From Phycisphaerales bacterium (GTDB lineage Bacteria; Planctomycetota; Phycisphaerae; Phycisphaerales; UBA1924): a DNA stretch of 64,000 nucleotides. Position numbers and translations under genes: made by a program. The notes under the pieces were generated by a model that was not told the origin of the DNA, ran no database searches, and worked only from the letters and a program-made list of their open reading frames with translations. The stretch covers positions 1 through 64,000 of the forward strand of contig JALUWX010000012.1 of NCBI GenBank assembly GCA_027019265.1. The letters are read 5' to 3'. Positions 18,823 to 25,840 of this stretch are shown one piece after another (positions within the stretch are counted from its first letter, which is position 1; the number at the start of each line of letters is the position of its first letter).

Positions 18823-19671
18823 TCAATCCTGACCTGATACGGCAGCAACCCAGGCCGGCAGCAGGTGATCGGCGATGACGGGGCGTGCCTCGCGGCGAAG
18901 CCGCCACGTCTGTCCGGTCCGCCGTTCGATGAGCCCGGCTCGATCGAGCAGCCCCGTGATCAACTTCCAACCCGGCCGGCCCTCCGGCGTGACCTTGCAA
19001 GGATGCCCCCAATTCAAGCGGCCGAAGTGCCGATCGCTGATGACCCAAGTCCACCGACTCTCTCGAAGCGTGACGAGTAACGCAAGGTCGAACGCCAAGG
19101 CGATCGCCGGTTCACGCTCAGCAGAATCCCATCGCCGATCGATCGCACCACGCTCGTACGCCGGTGCGATGTCATCGTGGAACACGCTCACTTTGTTCAA
19201 GATGATCAGCGGCGGCCGGAACAGTTTGTCGTCAAGAATGCTGACGCCGGGGTCAAACACCTCGGCGATACCCTCGGCGTCGAGCATCGCCATGAACTTG
19301 GCGGCCTCGTCCTCAGTGATGCCTTGGACCGGCGTGTGCTTCCGACGGCTCGGCACCACTCGATTCCGTTTCGGCTTCGGCTTGGTCTTCAGTGGTTTCC
19401 GTTGCGGAGTCTCCGGGTCGCCGATGAGCCGGACGAGCCGCTCGCACGCACCGTGGCTGTTTAGGATCAGTTGCTGCACCTTGATGTGCCGCTGTCTCCA
19501 GACCGATGCCCGCTTCGCAAGCTCGGCCCGGAAGGTCGGACTGCCACTGTCCCAAAGGTCGATGAACCGACCGGCGACCGCCCCGTGTGCGTCCACTGTG
19601 GTCTGCACGAGCAGGGCATCGATGCTCACGAGCCAGGTTCGCTCGATGTCGGTGAGTTCGCCGTCCGCCAT
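18823..19671 (-). CDS. Unrecognised protein with winged-helix-like C-terminus
   Basis: I do not recognise this 282-residue protein. An open frame extends upstream through a run of adenines to 19989, but that part overlaps the recombinase. The ATG at 19671 has GGAG nine bases upstream and begins MADGELTDIERTW, so I use it. The protein is charged, with a basic linker (PLKTKPKPKRNRVVPSRRKH) in the middle. The last ~90 residues (GLLDRAGLIERRTGQTWRLR) read like a winged-helix DNA-binding domain. It lies between the serine recombinase and the DUF2779 gene on the same strand and may act with either. Confidence 0.6.
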   Translation of the reverse strand: MADGELTDIERTWLVSIDALLVQTTVDAHGAVAGRFIDLWDSGSPTFRAELAKRASVWRQRHIKVQQLILNSHGACERLVRLIGDPETPQRKPLKTKPKPKRNRVVPSRRKHTPVQGITEDEAAKFMAMLDAEGIAEVFDPGVSILDDKLFRPPLIILNKVSVFHDDIAPAYERGAIDRRWDSAEREPAIALAFDLALLVTLRESRWTWVISDRHFGRLNWGHPCKVTPEGRPGWKLITGLLDRAGLIERRTGQTWRLRREARPVIADHLLPAWVAAVSGQD

Positions 19672-19686
19672 GGGTGTCTCCGGTGT

Positions 19687-19718
19687 TCGACGGCTCCGCC
19701 GTCGACGTTTTTTTTTTT
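19687..19718 (+). terminator. Strong hairpin followed by eleven T residues
   Basis: An 8-bp perfect stem (TCGACGGC / GCCGTCGA, loop TCC), two bases, then T11. In sequence it is an excellent plus-strand terminator, yet no plus-strand gene lies upstream within 14 kb. On the minus strand it is A11 followed by a hairpin in the leader of the 282-residue protein gene, where it could affect message structure instead. It might also stop antisense transcription into the recombinase. Confidence 0.5.
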
Positions 19719-19793
19719 CTGAAGGCCGCCCCCGGCCGTTGGTCCGGGTGCGGCGAGGTCTTTGCAGGATCCAGCGGCAAACCGCCCAGATCC

Positions 19794-21737
19794 TCAAGCA
19801 GCCTTGCGTCGGCGTCGGCATGAACCGCATCCACGCCGCTTGAAGCTTCGACGGCATGTTTTGTCGCAACGCTTTGGTACAGAGGCGGTTACTTCTTCCA
19901 GCGTCACGCTCGCCCATTTGGAAGGGTGCCCCCCACGCTTGGGTTCGAGCTTGGGTACTGCCCTTCCATTTGCGTCGTCGAAGGCCCAACCGGGCAGAGC
20001 GAACTTGAACCGCACCTCCCGCGTCTCCGGATTCGCGATGGCCTCATCGATGAGCACCTCGCAGAGCGAACGGAGTGCGGTGCGGTTGCCGTCGAGAGCT
20101 TGTGTGCCGTGGGCTTCGAGCCACTCGATGACGACACCGGCCATCTCGTCAATCTGCTCGCCGGCGAGTTCATCGCCGCCGCCCAAGAGCGTAATCTGAT
20201 GGCCGAGTGCGATCGCCTCGTCGTTCAGCCGCTCAAGCTCGGCCTCGATGCGAGCGGTGTCGTCCACGCGGGACAGCATCCGATTTTGCACCTCGATGGC
20301 CTTCTCGACGCGGGCGAGCTGCTTCTTCAGGTCCGGCAGGTTGCTCTTTTGCTTCTCACGCTCGGCCTGCTGCCGCACCAACTCGGCCGCGATATCGTCA
20401 TGGAGCGTGGGCAACGAGCAAATGATCTGCTCAACACGTTCCAGCACGAACCGCTCAAGCGGCTCCGCCGGGATCATCGCCCGCTTCACCGGAAGCTCCG
20501 ACATCGCGAGCTTGTCGAGGCTGTTTGATGTGTAGTAGCGGTGACGCGTTCGACCGGAGTCGGTGCCTGTCATCGGCTTGCCGATCCGCTCGTCGATCAG
20601 GATCCCGCTCAACGGCCACGTGCCTCGGCCGTTCGCCTTCGACTTCTTCTTCTGAGGTACGTATCCGGACGCGGCCCGCTCCAAATAGTCGTCGATCGCT
20701 GCCTCGGCCTTCTCGCGGACATCCGCCGACAGGAAGTCACGCAAGCCGTCGTACTCGCGGAATACCCAATCCTCACGTGGTCGGAGGACCTTGACAGGCA
20801 CGCCCACATCACGCCCCGTTGGCTTCGGCCCGTCCGGGTGCTGCCGGTAGTAGTACGCCTGACTGATCCAGTTCGCCCGCCCCCGTCCGAGGTACACCGG
20901 ATTGCGGGTGATGCGGTCGACCGACGACGGTTCCCAATAGCCGCCCCGCGGAGCCATGACACCCTCGTCATTCAGGATGGTGGCGATCCGGTTCGGACCA
21001 AGCCCTTGCATGTACTTCAGATGGAAGATTCGACGCACGGTTTCGGCCCGGTCGGGCTGACCCTCGATCAGCTCGACACGGTGACGATCCGACTTGTCGT
21101 ATGTGTGTCCCTGTTCGAGCATGTCCTTGGTGTCGCCGGTACGGGCATCGATCACCTCTCGCCGACCATCCGGGTGCTCTCGCACGATCTCGATGGGTTC
21201 GTCCTTGCTGTCGATGTACAGCCGATCGAGCCCATAAGGTGCCCGCGACGAGTGGTTCCGCTTGCCATCAAGCAGCCGCAACATCGAGTTGCGGGCCGAC
21301 GCGTTGGCCGCGGTTTCTGAGGACTGACGTGCCGACATGGCATCGACGTAGTCCATGAGATCGTCGCCGGGCGACTTGTGTGGAGTCCACCTGGTGGCCG
21401 AGATCACCTCGATACCGTGCAGCTCAAGGCGATACTGAACAGAAATCCAGTGCTTACCACCCGTGCGTGCTCGTCGCGTCGGGTCATAGAACACGAGACA
21501 CTTGACCGGCTCGCCGGCTAGTTTACGACGGATCGCCTCGTCGGCGATGGCGTCGATGTTCCGTTCGTCGGATCCCGTGCGGCCACCGAAGTCGATTGGG
21601 TCCAACGCGATCATGCCCATCCGGTCGATCCACTCGCCGATGTATTTACGCTGAGCGGGGACCGATTCGAGCTGTTCCTCTGTCGAGGATCTGTAGACGG
21701 GGATTCCGTATTCCCCTTTGAGCGGCTGATCATTCAT
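19794..21737 (-). CDS. Large serine recombinase
   Basis: A 647-residue site-specific recombinase. The catalytic domain begins GIPVYRSSTEEQ, placing the active Ser at residue 18 (Arg-x-Ser-Thr, with Ser where Val is usual), and continues with VKCLVFYDPTRRARTGGKHW. A Recombinase domain follows (GLGPNRIATILNDEGVMAPR), then a zinc-ribbon-like stretch without the usual cysteines. A coiled coil (LPDLKKQLARVEKAIEVQNR) comes next, typical of large serine integrases, and then a basic tail. Start at 21737 is chosen for its AGGAG. The small gene upstream overlaps it by eight bases. Because the island also has a tyrosine integrase, this enzyme may move a nested element, or it may be a second mobility function of the same island. 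Confidence 0.9.
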   Translation of the reverse strand: MNDQPLKGEYGIPVYRSSTEEQLESVPAQRKYIGEWIDRMGMIALDPIDFGGRTGSDERNIDAIADEAIRRKLAGEPVKCLVFYDPTRRARTGGKHWISVQYRLELHGIEVISATRWTPHKSPGDDLMDYVDAMSARQSSETAANASARNSMLRLLDGKRNHSSRAPYGLDRLYIDSKDEPIEIVREHPDGRREVIDARTGDTKDMLEQGHTYDKSDRHRVELIEGQPDRAETVRRIFHLKYMQGLGPNRIATILNDEGVMAPRGGYWEPSSVDRITRNPVYLGRGRANWISQAYYYRQHPDGPKPTGRDVGVPVKVLRPREDWVFREYDGLRDFLSADVREKAEAAIDDYLERAASGYVPQKKKSKANGRGTWPLSGILIDERIGKPMTGTDSGRTRHRYYTSNSLDKLAMSELPVKRAMIPAEPLERFVLERVEQIICSLPTLHDDIAAELVRQQAEREKQKSNLPDLKKQLARVEKAIEVQNRMLSRVDDTARIEAELERLNDEAIALGHQITLLGGGDELAGEQIDEMAGVVIEWLEAHGTQALDGNRTALRSLCEVLIDEAIANPETREVRFKFALPGWAFDDANGRAVPKLEPKRGGHPSKWASVTLEEVTASVPKRCDKTCRRSFKRRGCGSCRRRRKAA

Positions 21738-21972
21738 GCCTGCTCTCCTTTTGACCGTCCAATACATCGCGAGCGATCACTGCGATCAGGAGGCGGACGG
21801 CCTCACGGAAAAGCTGCTCCTCCTGCTGCGACTGCCGTCGGTACTCCGCGGCAGCGAACCTGACCGGTTTCGCCTTCCGCCCGCGTCGGCGAGGGCTACC
21901 GTCGCCCCCGTCGCCAGACAGATCCGATGACCGACCGTGTTGGTTCATGCTCTTCCGCTTCTGTACTTCCAT
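21730..21972 (-). CDS. Small basic protein before the serine recombinase
   Basis: An 80-residue protein that I do not recognise. It starts MEVQKRKSMNQHGR, is highly basic and glycine-rich in the middle (SPRRRGRKAKPVRF), and ends in a helix (EQLFREAVRLLIAVIARDVL). A second in-frame ATG at 21948 could also be used. Its stop overlaps the recombinase start by eight bases, so the two are probably translated together. That suggests a small partner of the recombinase, such as a directionality or DNA-binding factor. This role is inferred from position and charge only. Confidence 0.5.
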   Translation of the reverse strand: MEVQKRKSMNQHGRSSDLSGDGGDGSPRRRGRKAKPVRFAAAEYRRQSQQEEQLFREAVRLLIAVIARDVLDGQKESRHE

Positions 21973-22070
21973 GACGCCGCCCAAACTCCTTCTTTCACTC
22001 GTGCGATCTGGTACCGATTTCTGTTGGAATGCCGGCCGCCACGATTGGCAGCTCTCGCTACTATTTGGCC

Positions 22071-22466
22071 TTATCGCTGCGGCCACGGCCGCGAGCGCGA
22101 AGGCTCCACCGGCACTACCGCCATACCGCTCGCGTGACCGTGCGTGCCGCGCGCCCGGTCCACCGCCTCGCGGAACGACTCGCCAAACTCGCGTGCGTAC
22201 CCGTCCTCGATGGTGTCGCAGAAGCCATAGATCGCGCCGAGGAGCGTCGCGATATCGTCGGGTCCCATTCCATCGTCGAGTGTCTGGATCCGGAACCCAC
22301 GCGGCGATGCGTGCTCGCAATCCGGCGTGCTCACCGGATCCGGCATCGACACCGCGAGCAGCAGCGTGCGTGACAACCCCGCCGTCGCCGCCTCGCAGTT
22401 GCTCGCGAGTAGTCTGATCTTTCTCGCCATCCCATCGGGGCCGTTGAATGTGTGCGTCGACGTCAT
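22071..22466 (-). CDS. Small unknown island protein
   Basis: A 131-residue protein without recognised domain. It has AGAGAGG before the ATG and reads MTSTHTFNGPDGMARKIRLL, then a region with a helical, acidic core (GMGPDDIATLLGAIYGFCDT). It ends in an Arg/Pro-rich tail. Codon positions look coding (third-position G/C), and it is spaced ~100 bases from the small basic gene. Compare the next gene upstream, which also has a helical, acidic and alanine-rich composition; the two may be a related pair. Function unknown. Confidence 0.5.
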   Translation of the reverse strand: MTSTHTFNGPDGMARKIRLLASNCEAATAGLSRTLLLAVSMPDPVSTPDCEHASPRGFRIQTLDDGMGPDDIATLLGAIYGFCDTIEDGYAREFGESFREAVDRARGTHGHASGMAVVPVEPSRSRPWPQR

Positions 22467-22549
22467 CGCCGTACCTCTCTAAATAAGGAATGACCACCAA
22501 ACCCGCGGCGAGGCGTTGGCCCCGCGGCGAGCCTCTCTCCCCTCCGCCG

Positions 22550-22909
22550 TTACCCACCGCAGTCATCGCACAGGTCGAGCCCCGCCGCGTCGAGCATCTC
22601 GCGCCGTGCCTTGTTCACGAGGTCTCGGAATGCCTCTTCGCCCATCTCCGCGCCCACTGCCATCTGCGACAGCACCATGAGCACCGCGACATCGAGCTGC
22701 GCGAGCAGCACCGCGACCTCCGCCTCGTTGAGCGTCCCGACCGCGCCGGCCACCAATGCCTCCGGCCGCGCCGCGGGAACCGGTCCGTCGCGGTCCTCCC
22801 CAAGCGTGGCCGCCACCGCGAGCACGCCGCCGTGCTCCTTCGCCCATGCGAGCAGCCCATCCGCCGCCGCCGTGATTTCGTCCGCCGTGTGGGTGTTGTC
22901 GTTCGTCAT
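22550..22909 (-). CDS. Small acidic unknown island protein
   Basis: A 119-residue, strongly acidic, alanine- and leucine-rich protein (DEITAAADGLLAWAKEHGGV; EVAVLLAQLDVAVLMVLSQM) ending in a Cys-x-x-Cys (LDLCDDCGG). A GGAG precedes the ATG. The hydrophobic stretch AVLLAQLDVAVLMVLSQM is long enough for a membrane helix but carries Asp and Gln, so a soluble helical bundle is more likely. It is the first gene of the minus-strand run that leads to the serine recombinase, and it faces a plus-strand gene across a ~220-bp region full of inverted repeats. Small acidic proteins on mobile elements are sometimes DNA mimics or anti-defence proteins; that is only a possibility here. Confidence 0.5.
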   Translation of the reverse strand: MTNDNTHTADEITAAADGLLAWAKEHGGVLAVAATLGEDRDGPVPAARPEALVAGAVGTLNEAEVAVLLAQLDVAVLMVLSQMAVGAEMGEEAFRDLVNKARREMLDAAGLDLCDDCGG

Positions 22910-22923
22910 CCGATGCTCCGTCA

Positions 22924-23118
22924 GTACGCCAATGAGTCAATACGGCGTACATAGCGTTGCGTCGGAGCAAAGGCAAGGATCCGTCCGCGGCGAACTCGAC
23001 AATTTCGAGACGAAACCAGAGCCACGTCAGGATCCAGCTCAAACCCCCATGGATCCTGACGCAAATCGCCAATTCTCGGGTATGCGGATATAGACGCCAA
23101 CACGCAGATCCGGCGTAC
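22924..23118. promoter_or_regulatory. Divergent control region with inverted repeats
   Basis: The region between the divergent genes contains three copies of the heptamer GGCGTAC: 22924-22930 (inverted), 22944-22950 and 23112-23118. The first two form a 7-13-7 inverted repeat directly before the minus-strand gene, and the third lies just before the plus-strand start. Separately, a perfect 10-bp inverted repeat, GTCAGGATCC / GGATCCTGAC (23026-23035 and 23051-23060), has a 15-base spacer. These look like operator sites for a shared regulator, which is not identified. Confidence 0.5.
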
Positions 23119-23128
23119 CATGTTCATC

Positions 23129-23689
23129 ATGCCACGAGCAGGTACACCCAATCAGTCATGGCGTGATGTGCTTGATGAGGTACGCGAGCTCGCGTTACGC
23201 ACGGGTACGGGCCGCACGAAACTACTCCGCAAGCTCGACGAACTTGACCTCGCGATGGCCAGTGAGATTGACGCCCTGGACGACGCACGCCGCCGGCGGA
23301 TCATCGGCCCCCGTGCCCGCGTGCGGGCAGCCACCTACACCGTCGAAGAGTCACGCCGCGGCCCCGCTCTCATTGAGATTCGCCCCGACGCGTCGGCGAG
23401 GCCGTACAAGGTGCCGCTGCCGTACTACAGGGCGGTGGCCGCAGAGGTCGCGTCCACCGCGGAGCCGCAACTCTTCGCCACCATCAAGGCTGCTGCGAGC
23501 CGTGGGCTGGGTGAGGAGCTGCCCGACTACGCCGCCCGCGTCTCGCTGCGATTCTGGTCCGCCTCAGGTCTCGTCCATCATGAGGGTGCTCGCTTCACCC
23601 GCGTCGGAACCAAGGCCGAGTTCACGCGTCAGGTGCGGGACGCTTGGAACGCCGCTTCTTCCGCCCCCTTTGAGGTCCATCCAGATTGA
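23129..23689 (+). CDS. Unknown island protein, possible element regulator
   Basis: A 186-residue protein that I do not recognise. I use the ATG at 23129 (MPRAGTPNQSWRDVLDEVRE) rather than the one three codons upstream. It starts with a helical, charged region (RTGRTKLLRKLDELDLAMAS) and has a basic patch (DDARRRRIIGPRARVRAATY). A beta-rich domain follows (GPALIEIRPDASARPYKVPL). The basic patch and its location beside the operator-like repeats would suit a DNA-binding regulator. The last 68 bases overlap the end of the integrase gene on the other strand. Confidence 0.55.
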   Translation: MPRAGTPNQSWRDVLDEVRELALRTGTGRTKLLRKLDELDLAMASEIDALDDARRRRIIGPRARVRAATYTVEESRRGPALIEIRPDASARPYKVPLPYYRAVAAEVASTAEPQLFATIKAAASRGLGEELPDYAARVSLRFWSASGLVHHEGARFTRVGTKAEFTRQVRDAWNAASSAPFEVHPD

Positions 23690-25073
23690 AGTACTCGCCA
23701 AGCTTTTCGAGGGCTTCGAACAACGCGGCCAACTCTTCTGTCCGGTAATGACGGGCGGGCTTCTTGTCGCCGTGGGCGAGGTATTGGTAGACAACATGGG
23801 GCGTGGTCCCGCGCACGATGCGTTCGAGTTCCTGAGCGCCGGTTGACCGGAACGACTTGGCCGTCCGCCTGGGGTCCTCGTTCTTCTCCTTCGTGAGCAC
23901 CTTGTCGACAAAGGCGGTGAGGTCACGGCTGATGTTGCTGTATCCCTTCCCGAACGGCAGCTTGTCGGGCACGCTCTTGACATGGGCTTCGAGGAGCGCC
24001 TTGGTCACCGGCCAGAGCGTGTGTGCTTGGGCAGCGCCGGTCTTGCTGCGTTGTCGCAGAATTTCACCGCGATCGAAGTCGATGGTCTCGCGTTCAAGTG
24101 TTCGGATATCCGCGGCCCGGTATCCGGCGTTCAGCCCCAAAGCCATCACGAGCTTCATGCGGTCGTCCGCCTGAGCCCACAATGCGTGGATCTCTTCGAG
24201 GCTGAAGAATGTCGGGTTCGGGTCGTCCTTGCCGATTTGCGACCAGTGCCGGTCGATCGCACGCGGCATAGTGGTCAGGTACCCGCTCTTGACAAGGTAC
24301 TCGCAGAACAGCCTGACTTTGTCCAAGCGGCCCTTGCCCCAGCCCTTGGACAGCTCGCGTTCGTTCATCTCCTCGATGATGTGCTCACGGTAGTCCGCGA
24401 TAGCGCGCCAGTTCGCTTCAAGATCACGCGTCAACACGATCGGTGGGTCGGTTTCCGCAAGAAACTCGATGAACGGCTTGATGTTGGTCCTGAACGATCC
24501 AATGTGACTCGATGATTGCTTGGCCGACTTCTTCTCGTTCTCGACGGACTCGACCCACTTGGTCATGAGCTCGTCGAGCGGGGCGTTCGCGTCGGTGACC
24601 GCGGCCCGCCCATGGGCGGCGAGGATGGCCTCCAACTCCGCGATCTTGGCGTCCTTGAGCTCGATGGCCTCTTCGAGGACAGCCGCCCTCCACGCCTGCC
24701 GGAGGAGCTCGGGGATGTCCTGGTCGACGATGAGTCGCTGCCGCACCTCGCGGAACGGGCGGCTGAAGAAGCGGTGGAGGTCCTCGACCTGAAGGAACAC
24801 ATCTTCGAGCTGCTCGGTGTGTTTGGCGGCGAAATCACGGATCTCCTGCCCACCCGTGAGCAGTTCCTCCTTGAGCAGAGACTCCTGAACGGCCCGGGCG
24901 TAGGCAGCTTGGTCCTCAGGACCGCTGCCGCCCCGTCCGACCCAATAGGCGTGCTCCTTGCCCCGGATGGTCCGCCGGAAGCGCCAGCACTTCTCCCGTT
25001 CGTTCCACCGCAGCCTGACGGGCTTACTCCGTCCCGTTACTGACCCGTTTCGCTTCGCCATCCGTTTTTCCAT
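23622..25073 (-). CDS. int: Tyrosine recombinase, island integrase
   Basis: A 483-residue phage-type integrase. I use the ATG at 25073 (MEKRMAKRNGS), preceded by GGAG; the longer frame to 25190 has no ribosome site. It has an N-terminal basic arm-binding part, a helical core-binding domain (SHIGSFRTNIKPFIEFLAET) and the catalytic domain. The latter shows NAGYRAADIRTLE (first Arg), RRTAKSFRSTGAQEL (K-S-F-R, where His-x-x-Arg is usual), GDKKPARHY (final Tyr). Its first codons lie on one of the CGGATG repeats, so binding of Int there could repress its own gene. It sits 150 bases from attR with the tRNA, the standard arrangement. It should catalyse insertion and excision at tRNA-Arg. Confidence 0.92.
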   Translation of the reverse strand: MEKRMAKRNGSVTGRSKPVRLRWNEREKCWRFRRTIRGKEHAYWVGRGGSGPEDQAAYARAVQESLLKEELLTGGQEIRDFAAKHTEQLEDVFLQVEDLHRFFSRPFREVRQRLIVDQDIPELLRQAWRAAVLEEAIELKDAKIAELEAILAAHGRAAVTDANAPLDELMTKWVESVENEKKSAKQSSSHIGSFRTNIKPFIEFLAETDPPIVLTRDLEANWRAIADYREHIIEEMNERELSKGWGKGRLDKVRLFCEYLVKSGYLTTMPRAIDRHWSQIGKDDPNPTFFSLEEIHALWAQADDRMKLVMALGLNAGYRAADIRTLERETIDFDRGEILRQRSKTGAAQAHTLWPVTKALLEAHVKSVPDKLPFGKGYSNISRDLTAFVDKVLTKEKNEDPRRTAKSFRSTGAQELERIVRGTTPHVVYQYLAHGDKKPARHYRTEELAALFEALEKLGEYFNLDGPQRGRKKRRSKRPAPDA

Positions 25074-25154
25074 CCGCTCAGCTCCGGATCGAGCACGCGT
25101 GGTGCTCCCCTCCGGCGGGTGGATGATAGCCCAAAACGGATGGAAAAACGGATG
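25059..25154. repeat. Candidate integrase arm sites, right end
   Basis: An inverted unit, CATCCGTTTTTCCATCCG (25059-25076), overlaps the first codons of int, and a direct unit, CGGATGGAAAAACGGATG (25137-25154), lies between int and the tRNA. They match the left-end pair at 3268-3285 and 3349-3366. Confidence 0.62.
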
Positions 25155-25194
25155 GATCTGGAATGGCCGGCGGGAGCACAGAAACCCCAAAACG

Positions 25195-25225
25195 ACGCAA
25201 GCCCTGCATTTAGCAGGGCTTGCGT
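25195..25225 (-). terminator. Island-borne terminator of tRNA-Arg
   Basis: A perfect 13-bp stem with a 5-base loop, on the minus strand ACGCAAGCCCTGC, TAAAT, GCAGGGCTTGCGT, then CGTTTTGG. It begins at the base next to the 45-bp core and so belongs to the island, replacing the tRNA's previous terminator now found at 3137-3157. Confidence 0.8.
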
Positions 25226-25270
25226 AAGCACGGGCGGAAGGATTCGAACCCTCAACCTCCTGATCCGTAG
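25226..25270. repeat. Right attachment site core, 45-bp direct repeat
   Basis: Identical to 3161-3205. This copy is part of the complete tRNA-Arg gene and keeps it functional. The repeat runs from the anticodon loop to four bases past the tRNA 3' end. Confidence 0.93.
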
Positions 25271-25302
25271 TCAGGTGCTCTATCCAGTTGAGCTACGCCC
25301 GC
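25229..25302 (-). tRNA. tRNA-Arg(ACG)
   Basis: A 74-base tRNA on the minus strand. The acceptor stem is GCGGGCG paired with CGCCCGT (one terminal G-T), the D arm contains AACTGGATAG, the anticodon stem-loop reads CCTGA CTACGGA TCAGG with anticodon ACG, and the T loop is TTCGAAT. CCA is not encoded. ACG is normally deaminated to ICG and reads CGT/CGC/CGA. It serves as the integration site of the island. Confidence 0.96.
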
Positions 25303-25484
25303 AAGGGTGCTGAGGGGTAGCGTAAGCCCCTTCCTCGTCCCTGACAAGTTCAGCACGCCCGGGTGTTGATTTCTTTTTGGTCGCGAGCAAGAATGTCAGC
25401 CCGGGACGGCTTTCCCGATCCGGGCATATCAAGACTGGACCCCATGCCGCAAGCCGCGGCGGACCTGAAGGATACGGACCCCAC

Positions 25485-25745
25485 ATGGCTAGCTCGAACT
25501 CCGCGAAGAAGCGAATCCGTCAGAACGTCAAGCGTCGCGCCCTCAACCGTTGGCGCATGAAAGCGATGCGCGCCGCGATCAAGGAGTTCGACTACGCCGT
25601 CTCCCACGATCAGGACGCGACGGATCTCTTCCGCAAGGCCTCCGCGATCATCGATCGCTCGGCCCAGAAGGGGATCATCCACAAGAACCAAGCCGCTCGT
25701 CGCAAGAGCCGCATGAACAAGCGCCTCAAGGCCACCAAGGGCTGA
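25485..25745 (+). CDS. rpsT: 30S ribosomal protein S20
   Basis: An 86-residue, very basic protein that binds 16S rRNA early in small-subunit assembly. MASSNSAKKRIRQNVKRRAL is the S20 N-terminus, and HKNQAARRKSRMNKRLKAT its C-terminal helix. Length and spacing are normal. The ATG at 25485 gives the family's usual start; a longer open frame upstream has no support. It is monocistronic, followed by its own terminator, and marks the return to chromosomal sequence after the island. Confidence 0.97.
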   Translation: MASSNSAKKRIRQNVKRRALNRWRMKAMRAAIKEFDYAVSHDQDATDLFRKASAIIDRSAQKGIIHKNQAARRKSRMNKRLKATKG

Positions 25746-25773
25746 TCGACGATCGCATCCGACGAAACCCCCA

Positions 25774-25807
25774 GGAGCCCGGCCTAAGGTCGGGTTCCTT
25801 CGTTTTT
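25774..25807 (+). terminator. Terminator after rpsT
   Basis: An 11-bp stem with two G-T pairs (GGAGCCCGGCC / GGTCGGGTTCC, loop TAA) is followed by TTCGTTTTT. It separates rpsT from the protease gene 34 bases further on. Confidence 0.85.
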
Positions 25808-25840
25808 CCACCCCATCACGCACACGGATCACCCAAGCCC

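Larger units (their letters stand above)
3161..25270. mobile_element. Genomic island integrated at tRNA-Arg(ACG)
   Basis: A ~22-kb integrated element. Boundaries are perfect 45-bp direct repeats (3161-3205 and 25226-25270) that copy the 3' half of tRNA-Arg from the anticodon loop to just past the 3' end. A tyrosine recombinase gene lies next to the intact tRNA, which is the classical arrangement for tRNA-targeting islands. Cargo: DUF4209 protein, NERD protein, AbiE toxin-antitoxin, enlarged Type III restriction-modification block, DUF2779 nuclease, large serine recombinase and small unknown genes. There are no recognisable conjugation, replication or virion genes, so the element is either a defence island moved by its integrase or a remnant that needs a helper. 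Chromosomal genes on both sides (ytoQ, rpsT) have ordinary host codon use. Confidence 0.9.

Noticed and set aside
19672-19989. N-terminal extension of the 282-residue protein through the A11 run
   Set aside because: Would overlap the recombinase gene in another frame, is Arg/Lys low-complexity, and ATG 19671 has a good ribosome site.
25377-25484. N-terminal extension of S20
   Set aside because: The family starts at MASSNSAKK-like sequence; the upstream part is not conserved in type and has no ribosome site.
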